A DNA stretch of 64,000 nucleotides from Achromobacter denitrificans NBRC 15125 (GCF_001571365.1 NZ_BCTQ01000001.1:310001-374000); one strand, 5' to 3'; shown: positions 50,774 through 59,708, counted from the stretch's first letter. The notes: generated from the letters alone by a model not told the origin. A program made the numbers and translations.

Positions 50774-52237
50774 TCACCACTGGTACCCGACGCCGGCCGC
50801 GCCGCCGAAGTCCCCGCGCGAGGTGCCGTTGGCCGACACCTTGTATACCCAGCGGCCGCCGCCGGACACGCGCGACAGGCCCATGGCGTAGCCGGATTCG
50901 CCGTTCCAGGTGCCGCCGGCGACGGACAGCATATTGCGGCCGGGCAGATAGGCTTGCGGCAGGGATGCCGTCGCCATCGCGGCCGCCACGCCGGCGCTCA
51001 GCATGCGCTCCTGGGAGTCCAGGTCGCTGCGCAGGTTCTGCAGCGAGCGTTCCACCGCGCCCACCCTCGCCTCGCCCGCGCTGCTGACGGCGCGCAGTTG
51101 CCCCACGTTGGCGGCGTCGGTGTCTTCGCTGCCGGCCGCGACGCCGGTAATCTGGCGCCCGCCCACGTTCACCTCCCCCGCCGAGCCCTGGGGCGCCGCC
51201 AGGCCATAGGCCTCGTAGCCTTCCTGCGCCCCGCGAGCCGCCGAGGACCCCGCGCCCAGCGCCACGCTGTTGCCCGCCGTCACGGCGGCTCCCGCGCCCA
51301 CCGCCACGCTATCGGGCGCCGCCGCGGCGGCGCCCGCGCCGACCGCGACGCTCTGAGTGGCCGCGACCGACGCCGCCCCCACGGAAACGCTGCGGTCGGC
51401 GGCCGAACCGCGCCCCGCGTTCGAGCCGATCGAGACGTTGTCGCTGCCCTGCACGCCCGAGCCCGCGGCGGTGCCCTGCGCCACGTTGTTGTCGCCGGTG
51501 ACATTGCGGCCCGCGGCCAGGCCGCTGGCGGTGTTGCCGTCGCCCGTCACGCCATAGCCCGCGTAGGCGCCGGCGGCCAGGTTGTTGGAGCCGGTCACGT
51601 ACTGCCCGGCGTTCTTGCCCTGCGCCAGATTGGCGTCGCCTTCGACCTGCTGCCCGGCGTTCTGGCCCTGCGCCAGGTTGCCGTCCCCCATGACATTGCG
51701 GCCGGCCTCCTGGCCGAAGGCCGAATTGCCGTTGCCTTTGACGTTGCGCCCCGAGTTGGCGCCGTAGGCGGCATTGTTGTTGCCCACCGTGTCCGTGCCG
51801 GCCCAGAAGCCGTAGGCGTCGTTGTAGTCGCCCGTGACGTTCTGGCCCGCGCTGCGGCCGAACGACTGGTTCCAGCCGCCCTGCACGTTGGTGCCGGCGT
51901 AGTAGCCGATGGCCTGGTTGGCGTTCTTGCCGCCGACCTTGGAGCCCGCGCCCTCCCCGATCGCGAGGTTCCAGTTGGTGGACACGTCCTTGCCCGCGCC
52001 GTTGCCCAGGGCCACGTTATTGCTGCCGGTCACGTTGACGCCCGCGCTCTTGCCGATCGCGTGATTGCCCTTGCCCGTCGTTCCCTGGCCGGCGCCTGGC
52101 CCGTAGCCGAGATTGCTGCCGTCCCATTGCACGGGCGGCGCGGACTGGGCTTGCGCGGGCGGTCCCCCGGCCAGCGCGCCCACCAGGAAGGCCACGGACA
52201 GGCCGTTGGCGGCCAGAATTGCGTATGTGTGTTTCAT
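50774..52237 (-). CDS. Trimeric autotransporter adhesin (YadA-like) with 16-residue head repeats
   Basis: Outer-membrane adhesin of 487 residues. After a signal peptide (to PAQAQ) the head is built of about 14 repeats of a 16-residue unit, consensus N-x-A-x-G-x-x-A-G-x-x-V-x-G-x-x (residues about 55-280). Four classical 14-residue YadA head units follow (SVAVGAGAA type, about 280-335). The neck motif VNVGGRQITGVAAGSEDTDA and AANVGQLRAV come next, then a very short coiled coil (VGAVERSLQNLRSDLDSQER) and a four-strand YadA anchor ending VGYQW. Trimerisation and surface display follow from the family. The stalk is far shorter than usual. It appears to be a single-gene unit. Confidence 0.9.
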   Translation of the reverse strand: MKHTYAILAANGLSVAFLVGALAGGPPAQAQSAPPVQWDGSNLGYGPGAGQGTTGKGNHAIGKSAGVNVTGSNNVALGNGAGKDVSTNWNLAIGEGAGSKVGGKNANQAIGYYAGTNVQGGWNQSFGRSAGQNVTGDYNDAYGFWAGTDTVGNNNAAYGANSGRNVKGNGNSAFGQEAGRNVMGDGNLAQGQNAGQQVEGDANLAQGKNAGQYVTGSNNLAAGAYAGYGVTGDGNTASGLAAGRNVTGDNNVAQGTAAGSGVQGSDNVSIGSNAGRGSAADRSVSVGAASVAATQSVAVGAGAAAAAPDSVAVGAGAAVTAGNSVALGAGSSAARGAQEGYEAYGLAAPQGSAGEVNVGGRQITGVAAGSEDTDAANVGQLRAVSSAGEARVGAVERSLQNLRSDLDSQERMLSAGVAAAMATASLPQAYLPGRNMLSVAGGTWNGESGYAMGLSRVSGGGRWVYKVSANGTSRGDFGGAAGVGYQW

Positions 52238-52269
52238 GAGAGCGTTGATCGTTTATTGTCCAGGACGGC

Positions 52270-52297
52270 GCGGGCGCGCACCCCGATGCGCGCCCGC
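52270..52297. terminator. GC-rich stem-loop between phospholipase and adhesin genes
   Basis: GCGGGCGCGCA pairs perfectly over 11 bp with TGCGCGCCCGC around CCCCGA, 19 bases past the phospholipase stop. There is no U-tract; it may still end or attenuate transcription. Confidence 0.45.
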
Positions 52298-52316
52298 CCC
52301 GCGCATTCCTCGGCCG

Positions 52317-54571
52317 TCAGAGATGGAGCGCCATGGCGGGATCGCTGACCCCGTGGCGGCCGTTCTCCATGCGTCCGGCGAAGCGCCGCTCGAAGCCTTC
52401 GGCGGTGACGGTGAAGTCGTACCAGTTGCCGCTCTCCGCGATCGACCAGTGGTGCTCGGCCACCGCGCCCGGTTCGACCGTCAGGGTCCAGGGACCGTCC
52501 GAGCGGTAGGCATTGGCCTGCAGCGCGGCCTGCAGGCGGGCCTTGCCGTGGTTGGACACCTTCACGTAGAGCGCGCCGCCCGCGGGCTCGTAGCAGACCT
52601 GCACTTCCAGCGCTGCGCCGCGCTGTGTGTTGCCGGCGAAGGTCCGCACGAAGCCGTTGGTGCTGTAGACCCACAGGTCGTAGTCGCCGCCGGTCCAGGT
52701 GTCGGACAGCGTCTTGCCCGCTTCGACGGTGTAGCGCCGCGGAATCAAGTCCAGGTTGCGCTTGTCGTAAACATGGAAGACCGCGCCGGCGTCCCCTGTG
52801 TTGCTGAACAGCAGTTCGACGGCACCGTCCGTTCCGAGCCGGGCGCTGGTGTGCAGCTCGTAGGGCAGCGCGCGCGAGAAGCGCGTGCCGGTCTCCTGGA
52901 ACAGCGGCTGCGGTATCGCGGGCGCCTGGGTCACCGGGGCCGTGGGCAGCAGATTCTGCGCCGCGTTGATCGCGGGATAGTTGCTCGTGTCGGGCAGCTT
53001 GGGAATCCGCGGATCGTTCGGGGTGACGAAATCGAAGCAGGTGGTCAGGTCGCCGCTGACCGCGCGGCTCCATGGGCTGATGGCGTCCACCTTGATGCCG
53101 AAACGCTGCTCCAGGAACCGGCCTACCGAAGTGTGGTCGAACACCTGCGAATTGACCCAGCCGCCCTTGCTCCACGGCGACACCACGTACATCGGCACGC
53201 GGGAGCTCATGCCCCAGGGCCGGACGGTGCCGGTGGTGGTGTCCTCGGCCTTCAGGTAGCTGCCGACAGACGCGTCGAAGTACTCGCCGTCCAGCGGCAC
53301 GGTCGACTTGCCCATCAGCACGCCATTGGCGTCATAGGAGGCACCGCCGGCATCGCTACGTGGTCGAAGAAGCCGTCGTTCTCGTCGAAAGTCACGAACA
53401 GCGCGGTCTTGCTCCAGACTTCGGGATTGGACGTCAGCGCGTCCAGCACGTCGGCGATGAAGTCGGCCGCGCCGGCGACGCCTTCGCTGCTGCCCGGATG
53501 CTCGGCCAGGGCCTGCGTGGGCAGCACCCACGACACTTGCGGCAAGGTGCCATTGACCACGTCCTGCTTGAGCTGGGCGAGGAAATTGACGGCGCCGTCG
53601 GCCTTCTCGGGGCCCCCGGTCAGGCCGTGCTCATAGATCGGCGAACCCGGCTGGGCCTCGCGGAAGCTCTTGAAGGCCAGGCAGCCATGCATGGCGCCCG
53701 TCCAGTTGTTGTTCATGTTCTGGTAGATGTGCCAGCTGACGCCGGCGCGCTCCAGCAGATCGGGCAAGGTGTCCCACTTGAAGGCGTTGTTCTTGTACTT
53801 GTAGTTGTAGGTGCCGGTGACGGGATCGATCTGGCCCGAACCGTCCACCTCCTGCACCCGGCCCGCGACCCAGTTGGACGGGCTGGGCCAGCAGCGCGAG
53901 TTGACGGGCTCGGAATCGGTGTCGGTGCAATTGATGCCCAGCTTGCGCAGCTCGGGGTTGGCGTTGGCGCCCGACCAGAACACGATGCGGTTGGGGTCGG
54001 TGCCGGTCAGGATGGAACAGTGGTAGCCGTCGCAGACCGTGAAGGCGTCGGCCAGCGCGAACTGAAACGGAATGTCCTCGCGCATGAAGAAACCCATCGT
54101 CGCCTGGTTCTTGAACTGGATCCAGCGGTCCATTTTCCCCTGGTTCCACGCCGCCTGCTGGTCGGGGAAATTGTGGGGCGTGCCGGAGCCGATCAGCGCC
54201 TTGCTGATCCTGGAGTCGCGGCGGAACGGCAGGATGTCCTGGCCTCCGGCCGGGTTCGGCTGGAAGAACACCGGCTTGCCATTGGCCAGCGGAATCGGGA
54301 AACGGTCGCCGAAGCCGCGCACGCCGCGCATCGTGCCGAAGTAGTGGTCGAACGAACGATTTTCCTGCATCAGGATCACGACGTGCTTGATGTCCTGGAT
54401 CGTGCCGCTGTCGACCGCGGCGGGAATCGCCAGGGCGCGCTGGATGGACGCGGGCAGCAAAGCCATCGCCGACAGCGCGCCGGCCGCCTGGGCCGATACG
54501 CGGAAGAACTGCCGGCGTCCCGGCAAGGCAGGGGAAGCGCCGGCGGAATGCGGAAGGGAAGTCTTGGTCAT
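52317..54571 (-). pseudogene. Phosphocholine-specific phospholipase C, interrupted by a one-base deletion
   Basis: Exported phospholipase C (PlcN/PlcH type) that releases phosphocholine from phospholipids. The leader PGRRQFFRVSAQAAGALSAM is twin-arginine. The catalytic domain shows VVILMQENRSFDHYFGTMRG, CDGYHCSILTGTDPNRIVFW and FVTFDENDGFFDHVAMPAVP; two C-terminal beta domains follow (LPYELHTSARLG, YDFTVTAEGFERRFAGRM). At about 53338 a base is missing: the N-terminal frame stops soon after while the downstream frame resumes with SYDANGVLMGKSTVPLDGEY. The total, 2255 bases, is one short of 752 codons. It is either a recent pseudogene, phase variation, or a sequencing error. An alternative start exists at 54583. 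Confidence 0.88.
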
Positions 54572-54608
54572 GGGGCTACTCATGCGTTGGGTTGGACGGG
54601 ACGGGCAT

Positions 54609-54779
54609 TCAAGGCGCGCAGCGCAGCTGCGGCGCGGGCGGCGGCGTGACGGGCTTTTCGATCTCGGGCGGCGGCGCCGTGCCTTCATCCGAATCGTCGT
54701 CGCCGCCGCAGGCGGCAAGGGTCAAACTCAGGGCGATGGCCGCAACAAGGGCGCGGCCCGGTGCAAAGTACGGGGTCAT
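54609..54779 (-). CDS. Small predicted lipoprotein (56 aa)
   Basis: A 56-residue frame with AGGAG 5 bases before its ATG. The leader ALVAAIALSLTLAACGG contains a lipobox (LAAC), followed by an acidic GDDDSDEGT stretch and a proline-rich tail (PPPEIEKPVTPPPAPQ) ending in another Cys. It should be lipid-anchored after signal peptidase II cleavage. It sits 37 bases upstream of the phospholipase start and is probably co-transcribed, so a chaperone or anchoring role for the enzyme is conceivable. Not recognised otherwise. Confidence 0.7.
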   Translation of the reverse strand: MTPYFAPGRALVAAIALSLTLAACGGDDDSDEGTAPPPEIEKPVTPPPAPQLRCAP

Positions 54780-54868
54780 GACTACTCCTGGTCAGGGAAC
54801 GTTGCCGGGTCTGCCCGGCAGGATGGCGATCGGGGCGCGGCCCGCCCGGCGAGGCGAGCCGCGCCGGT

Positions 54869-55873
54869 TCAGATCAGGCGCCGCCGCAGCCGGGCGGCCA
54901 CCTGGTCCAGCAAAAACACGGTGATGAAGATCACGACGAGAATCGTCCCGACGTGGGCGTACTGGTACATGTCGTAGCGGCCCTTCAGCTCTTGCCCGAT
55001 GCCGCCCGCGCCCACCAGGCCCACCACGGTGGCCATGCGCACGTTGCGGTCCAGGATGTAGAGCGTGTAGCCGGTGAACTTGGGCAACACCTGCGGCAGC
55101 ACCGCATAGGCCAGCACGCGCAGCTTGCCGGCGCCGATCGCGGCCAGCGCCTCCTGCGGCTTGGTGTCGGCCGTCTCGATGTCCTCGGCGTAGAACTTGC
55201 CCAGGAAGCCCATCGAGTGGATGGCCAGCGCCAGCACGCCGGCGATGGGGCCGAAGCCGTAGGCCAGCACCAGGAACAGCGCGCAGATCAGCTCCGGCAT
55301 GGCGCGGAACAGGCTGACCGCCGCCCGCGCGGCCACGTACAGCAGGCGGTTGGGCGCGTAGTTGCGCGCGCTGCAGTAGGCCAGCGGCGCGCTGCCCAGC
55401 ACCGCCAGCAGCGTGGCCCAGATCGCGATCTCGAAGGTCTCGACCATCTTGACCGCCACCCGCCACAGGTAACCCAGCGGTTCGACCAGGTAGGTGTGGG
55501 TGGATACCTCGTCTTCCATCTTCAGCGTGTGCGGATTCAGGCGGCTTTCCGTGACCTGCACGGTTTCCACCCGCGCCAGCCAGGGCAGCCTGTCGGGATC
55601 GAAGCCTTCGATGCGCGAGGTCTCGGTGCGGTACGACACCTGCAGCGGAAACAGGCTGTCGGCCAGCGCCCCCAGGCCGGCGGTGACCTGGGACTGCTCC
55701 TTGAGGCCGACCGCCGCCAGCGCGCCATCGAACGTCAGCGCCGCCATGCGGCCCATCTCGACCCGCTGGCCGGTGTAGAGGAACAGCATCAGCGCGGCGA
55801 TGACGACCAGCAGCGCCCGGGCGCCATACGGAGGATCCAGCCGCCAGGCGGCGTTCTCGGCCTGCGTGCTCAT
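54869..55873 (-). CDS. phnE: Phosphonate/organophosphate ABC transporter permease PhnE
   Basis: Inner-membrane permease of 334 residues. One N-terminal membrane segment (ALLVVIAALMLFLYTG) is followed by a periplasmic region of about 110 residues, then the core with FEIAIWATLLAVLGSAPLAY, LALAIHSMGFLGKFYAEDIE and the coupling-loop motif GAGGIGQELKGRYDMYQYAH. Typical PhnE is about 260-280 residues, so the periplasmic insert is extra. Its start overlaps the phnC stop (ATGA). Substrate could be a phosphonate, phosphite or phosphoester; no C-P lyase genes are in the window. Confidence 0.9.
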   Translation of the reverse strand: MSTQAENAAWRLDPPYGARALLVVIAALMLFLYTGQRVEMGRMAALTFDGALAAVGLKEQSQVTAGLGALADSLFPLQVSYRTETSRIEGFDPDRLPWLARVETVQVTESRLNPHTLKMEDEVSTHTYLVEPLGYLWRVAVKMVETFEIAIWATLLAVLGSAPLAYCSARNYAPNRLLYVAARAAVSLFRAMPELICALFLVLAYGFGPIAGVLALAIHSMGFLGKFYAEDIETADTKPQEALAAIGAGKLRVLAYAVLPQVLPKFTGYTLYILDRNVRMATVVGLVGAGGIGQELKGRYDMYQYAHVGTILVVIFITVFLLDQVAARLRRRLI

Positions 55874-56745
55874 CGCGCGCCTCCCACCGAAAGCAGCGCC
55901 GGCCGGACGCGCGCGGCCAGGCGCTGTCCCGGCGGTTCGCTGGCCGCCTCGGGCGTGGCCGCGGCGGCCTCGCGCGGCGCGGGCGACGAGCCCGCCTGGT
56001 ATAGCGCCCGGGCGGTGATCTCGTCGAAGGCGCTGGCGGGTCCGTCGAACACCATCGCTCCCTGGCGCAGCGCGACGATGCGGTCGGCGAACTCCCGCGC
56101 CAGGTCGACCTGGTGCAGGCTGCAAAGCACCGTGGCGCCGCGCTCGCGGGCCTGGTCGCGCAGCAGCCCGAGGATGTCGCGGCTGATGCGCGGATCCAGG
56201 CTGGCCACCGGCTCATCGGCCAGCAGCAGCGCGGGCGCCAGCATGAACGCGCGCGCGATGCCGACGCGCTGCTGCTGGCCGCCCGACAGCTCGCTCACGC
56301 GGCGGCGCAGGTGCTCGGGTTGCAGGCCGACTTCGCGCACCAGCCGGCAGGCGCGCTCGCGCAGCTCGGCGGGAAAGCGCAACAGATAGGCGCGCCAGGC
56401 AGGCAGGCCGGGCAGCGCCCCCGAGAGCACGTTGGTCGCCACCGTGGCCCGCGACACCAGGTTGAAATGCTGGTGCACCATGCCGATGCGCGGCCGCACG
56501 GCGGCCAGCGTCGACGGGCGGACCTCGGTATCGTCCACCCTGACCTGCCCCTGGGTCGGCGTGGTCAGGCCGTTGGCCATGCGCAGCAGCGTCGATTTGC
56601 CCGCGCCCGACGCGCCCAGGATCACGCAGAACTGGCCGCGCGGCACCCGCAGCGAAACCGAGTCCAGGGCCATGGTGCCGTCGGCGTAGCGCATGCCCAC
56701 AGATTCGTAGCGCAGCATGTCCGCGTCTCTTGCGCCCGCGCTCAC
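55870..56745 (-). CDS. phnC: Phosphonate/organophosphate ABC transporter ATP-binding protein PhnC
   Basis: ATPase of 291 residues with Walker A GASGAGKST, Q-loop region VHQHFNLVSRATVATNVLSG (typical of PhnC), signature ELSGGQQQR, Walker B ALLLADEPVASLD and the switch His in LCSLHQVDLA. The GTG at 56745 overlaps the phnD stop; an ATG at 56718 would shorten it by nine residues. A C-terminal tail of about 35 residues rich in Ala/Pro/Glu is additional to the core. Middle gene of phnD-phnC-phnE. Confidence 0.92.
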   Translation of the reverse strand: MSAGARDADMLRYESVGMRYADGTMALDSVSLRVPRGQFCVILGASGAGKSTLLRMANGLTTPTQGQVRVDDTEVRPSTLAAVRPRIGMVHQHFNLVSRATVATNVLSGALPGLPAWRAYLLRFPAELRERACRLVREVGLQPEHLRRRVSELSGGQQQRVGIARAFMLAPALLLADEPVASLDPRISRDILGLLRDQARERGATVLCSLHQVDLAREFADRIVALRQGAMVFDGPASAFDEITARALYQAGSSPAPREAAAATPEAASEPPGQRLAARVRPALLSVGGAR

Positions 56746-57680
56746 CGCTGCGCCGCCTTGTCGAGGATTTCACCCTTGATCTCGTCGGTCAGCAAGGACA
56801 TCTTGGACGCCGGGCCGGCGAACTGCTCTTCGGAGAATTCGGTATCGAAGCGGTCGAGCTTGGCGCCGCCGTAGCCGCGCACCATGTCCGGCGTCACGCC
56901 CGGCGCCTTGTGCACGGTGGCGAACGCCTGCTTGAGCGTGGCCTTCAGCGGCTCCGGCAGCCGCGTGTTCATCGCCAGCGGCGGATAGGGAATCGGCTCG
57001 CTCTTGAAGATGACCTTGACCGACTTGGGATCCACCGCGCCCTGGCGCACCGCCTTGTCGAACGAATCGAACGACAGGGCGGCCGCGTCCACCTGCCCCT
57101 GCACCAGCGCCGCCAGGCTGCTGGCGTGGCTGCCGGTCAGCTGCAGCGCCGCCAGGTCCTTGGCGGGGTTCATGCCGTCCTTGAGCATCGATGCCACCTG
57201 GAAGGTGAAGCTCGAAGCGGAATTGACGTCGCCGAAGGCGGCGCGCTTGCCCTTCAGGTCGGCCAGCGAACTGATCGGCGAATCCGCCTTGGCGAACATG
57301 GCGGCGTAGTAGGCCGACTCGCCCTTCTGCACGCCCACCGCCAGCAATTGGGCGCACTGCCGGTCATGCGCCTGCACGTAGGAGACCGGGCCCAGGAACG
57401 CGACTTCGGCCAGCTGGTTGCACATGCCCTCGACCACGGCGCCGTACGACTGGCCCACCGTGAGCTGGAAATGCAGACCCGTGCTGCGCGTGATGGCGTT
57501 GAAGATGGGCGCGTAGTCGGCCTTGGTGCCCGACTCCGTTCCGCCGTCGGCGGGGATCAGCAGCACGCGCAGCGGGCGCTGCGCCGAGCCGTCGGCCAGC
57601 GACTGGGCCTGTGCGAGCGGCGCGGCCGCCAGCAGGGAAATGAGCGCCAATGCGGAAGCGGAAAAGCGCGGCGTTTTCAT
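56742..57680 (-). CDS. phnD: Phosphonate/organophosphate ABC transporter substrate-binding protein PhnD
   Basis: Periplasmic binding protein of 312 residues. Sec signal MKTPRFSASALALISLLAAA cleaved near AQAQS, then LRVLLIPADGGTESGTKADY, AEVAFLGPVSYVQAH, AAFGDVNSASSFTFQVASML and VDAAALSFDSFDKAVRQGAV, the standard PhnD/phosphate-phosphonate binding pattern. AAGGAAC lies upstream of the ATG. First gene of the transporter, divergent from the HAD phosphatase across a 228-base AT-rich interval. Confidence 0.92.
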   Translation of the reverse strand: MKTPRFSASALALISLLAAAPLAQAQSLADGSAQRPLRVLLIPADGGTESGTKADYAPIFNAITRSTGLHFQLTVGQSYGAVVEGMCNQLAEVAFLGPVSYVQAHDRQCAQLLAVGVQKGESAYYAAMFAKADSPISSLADLKGKRAAFGDVNSASSFTFQVASMLKDGMNPAKDLAALQLTGSHASSLAALVQGQVDAAALSFDSFDKAVRQGAVDPKSVKVIFKSEPIPYPPLAMNTRLPEPLKATLKQAFATVHKAPGVTPDMVRGYGGAKLDRFDTEFSEEQFAGPASKMSLLTDEIKGEILDKAAQR

Positions 57681-57795
57681 GTCTTTGTTCCTTGTCTTGG
57701 TGAAGTTGCCATCGGGGCGACGCGTGGGCCGCCCTGATTCCGGAACGCAGATTAGGCGTCGCACATGACAAGGAAATGAAAAACGCTCAATTTAA

Positions 57796-57809
57796 AAAAA
57801 CATGTTTTT
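57796..57809. promoter_or_regulatory. Palindrome in the phnD/HAD divergent promoter
   Basis: AAAAACATGTTTTT is a perfect 14-bp palindrome in the AT-rich centre of the divergent interval, 15 bases upstream of a near-consensus -10 (TAGAAT at 57824-57829) for the rightward gene. It is a candidate operator, possibly for the RpiR-family regulator at 58748-59653. Confidence 0.45.
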
Positions 57810-57908
57810 GAATTTTATTCAGATAGAATCTGCACCGCCGGGCGGCCGGATCCCGCCGCCCGCTCCCCCTCAACCCCTCTACGCGCCTCGCCGCCCCGCC
57901 GCCCATCC

Positions 57909-58754
57909 ATGACCCGCATTGCCCGCGCTTCCCTGCTTTCCCCTTCGGCGTCGCCGACCGCCGAGCCGCCCTGGACGCAACGGTCGCACGGCCTGATCCT
58001 GGACCTGGACGGCACGTTGATCCGGGGCCACGAAGTGATCCCCGGCGCCGGAGAACTGCTGACCCGCTGGGCCGGACGCTATGTCATCGTCTCCAACAAC
58101 TCAACAGATACCGCGGCGGGCCTGGCGCCGCGCCTTCGCGCCCTGGGCCTGCCGGTCCAGGCCGATTCCCTGGTCCTGGCCGGCGAGCAGGCCGTGCGCC
58201 GCATCGCCCGCGGCCATCCGCGAGCCAGGCTGATGCTGTGCGGTTCCGAAACGCTGCGCGCCTGCGCCGCCGGCCTGGACCTGGCGCTGGTGACGCGCGA
58301 CGCGGATATCGTGCTGCTGGCGCGCGACCGCGACTTCAGCTACGCCACGCTGCAAGCCCTGGCCCGCGAACTGGCGGCCGGCGCCCTGCTGATGGTCAGC
58401 AACGGCGACCTCACCCATCCCGGCCCCCAGGGGTCCGTGGTGCCCGAGACCGGCGCGTTGCTGCGCGCGGTGCTGGCATGCGCGCCCGGCATCCGGCCCC
58501 TCATACTCGGCAAGCCGGCGGCCATGCTGTTCCAGGAAGGATTGCGCCGACTGGGTCTGCCGGCCGGGGACGTCACCGTCATCGGCGACAACGCGCGCAC
58601 CGACGCGCTGGGCGCGGCGCGCCTGGGCATGGCTTATCTGCTGGTCGGGGATGCGCCCCACGCCGACGCGCCGGACATGGCGCGGCTGCTTGCGGCCGCG
58701 CGCCCGCGCCGGCATGCGTTGCCGGAGGGCATCGCGGCCGACGGGGATCAGTAG
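57909..58754 (+). CDS. HAD superfamily phosphatase, NagD-like
   Basis: Haloacid-dehalogenase-type phosphatase of 281 residues. Motif I is LILDLDGTLIRG with D32/D34, motif II IVSNNST, motif III the Lys in LILGKPAAMLF, motif IV VIGDNARTDALGAARLGM. The cap segment fits the NagD/4-nitrophenylphosphatase group, which dephosphorylates small phosphoesters. Weak ribosome binding site. It is divergent from phnDCE and its 3' end overlaps the RpiR gene by 7 bases. It may release phosphate from the imported phosphoester (inference). Confidence 0.88.
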   Translation: MTRIARASLLSPSASPTAEPPWTQRSHGLILDLDGTLIRGHEVIPGAGELLTRWAGRYVIVSNNSTDTAAGLAPRLRALGLPVQADSLVLAGEQAVRRIARGHPRARLMLCGSETLRACAAGLDLALVTRDADIVLLARDRDFSYATLQALARELAAGALLMVSNGDLTHPGPQGSVVPETGALLRAVLACAPGIRPLILGKPAAMLFQEGLRRLGLPAGDVTVIGDNARTDALGAARLGMAYLLVGDAPHADAPDMARLLAAARPRRHALPEGIAADGDQ

Positions 58755-59653
58755 CGCTTGGTGGACAGCACGTCGAACGTGCTGCGCAGGGTCGAGACGG
58801 CCTTGTCGTAGTCGGACAGGGCGAGGCAGGCGATCAGGGTGTCGATGATGGCCAGCTGCGCGAGGCGGCTGGTCATGGCCTCGGTGCGGAAGCGCGTCTC
58901 GCGCGACATGGTGTGCAGCACCACGTCCGCGTACTCCTGGATCGGCGATTTTCCGAAATTGGTGATGCAGACCGTGCGCGCGCCGGCTTCCTTGGCGAGC
59001 CGCGTCGCCAGCACGGTTTCATGCGTGCTGCCCGAGTGGGAGATGGTCAGCACCGCGACGTCCGGCCCCGTCAGCGACGCGCTGATGGCCTGCACATGGG
59101 AGTCGGTGACCGCGGTCGCGTTCAGGCCGATGCGCAGCATGCGGTAGTGCGCGTCGTGCGCGATGATCGCCGAACTGCCGATACCGTAGATTTCCACGCG
59201 GCGCGCGCCCCGGATCAACTCCACGGCCGCCGACAGCGCCGCCACGTCCAGCACCGATTCGGTTTCCTGCAAGGTCTGGATGTTGCTGTGGAAGATCTTG
59301 CTGACGACCTGTTCCGGCGTGTCCTGCGCGGCCAGGTCTTCGTGGATGTACTGCACCGGCTGCACGATCTGCTGCGCCAGCGCGATCTTCAGCTGCTGGA
59401 AACCGGTGGCGCCCAGCAGCTTGCAAAAGCCGACCACGCTGCCTTCACTGGACTGGGTGCGCTCGGCTACCTCGCTGACCGACATGTGGACCACTTCCGC
59501 CGGATGGCGGATGACGAATTCGCCGATGCGCTGCGAGGCCGCGCCCATCGACGGCAGCAGGCTCTGGATGCGGGCCAGCATGGCCTGCGGCGAACCCCGC
59601 TGCGGGTCGGCGGCGGCGGACGGCGTGCGGGAGGAGCGTTTGGAAGTGGCCAT
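58748..59653 (-). CDS. RpiR/MurR family transcriptional regulator
   Basis: Regulator of 301 residues with an N-terminal RpiR helix-turn-helix (ASQRIGEFVIRHPAEVVHMS, SEVAERTQSSEGSVVGFCKL) and a C-terminal SIS domain that binds phosphosugars or similar phosphoesters (VEIYGIGSSAIIAHDAHYRM, AVLTISHSGSTHETVLATRL). No clear ribosome binding site. It is convergent with the HAD phosphatase and next to secG, and is the only regulator in the phosphorus-related group, so a phosphorylated effector is plausible. Confidence 0.9.
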   Translation of the reverse strand: MATSKRSSRTPSAAADPQRGSPQAMLARIQSLLPSMGAASQRIGEFVIRHPAEVVHMSVSEVAERTQSSEGSVVGFCKLLGATGFQQLKIALAQQIVQPVQYIHEDLAAQDTPEQVVSKIFHSNIQTLQETESVLDVAALSAAVELIRGARRVEIYGIGSSAIIAHDAHYRMLRIGLNATAVTDSHVQAISASLTGPDVAVLTISHSGSTHETVLATRLAKEAGARTVCITNFGKSPIQEYADVVLHTMSRETRFRTEAMTSRLAQLAIIDTLIACLALSDYDKAVSTLRSTFDVLSTKRY

Positions 59654-59669
59654 GGCGGCTCGGCGATGA

Positions 59670-59695
59670 AAAAGGCCGGCATGCGCCGGCCTTTT
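59670..59695 (-). terminator. Rho-independent terminator of secG
   Basis: AAAAGGCCGGC pairs over 11 bp with GCCGGCCTTTT around a 4-base loop; on the minus strand five T residues follow. It lies 14 bases past the secG stop and ends the tpiA-secG transcript. Confidence 0.85.
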
Positions 59696-59708
59696 CGTCT
59701 GCTGTGGC

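Noticed and set aside
50774-52237. CRISPR or DNA satellite reading of the repeats in this stretch
   Set aside because: The periodic DNA encodes an in-frame 16-residue protein repeat with variable codons, so it is protein-level repetition.
54869-57680. Phosphonate C-P lyase locus
   Set aside because: Only transporter genes are present; none of the phnG-M genes occurs in the window.
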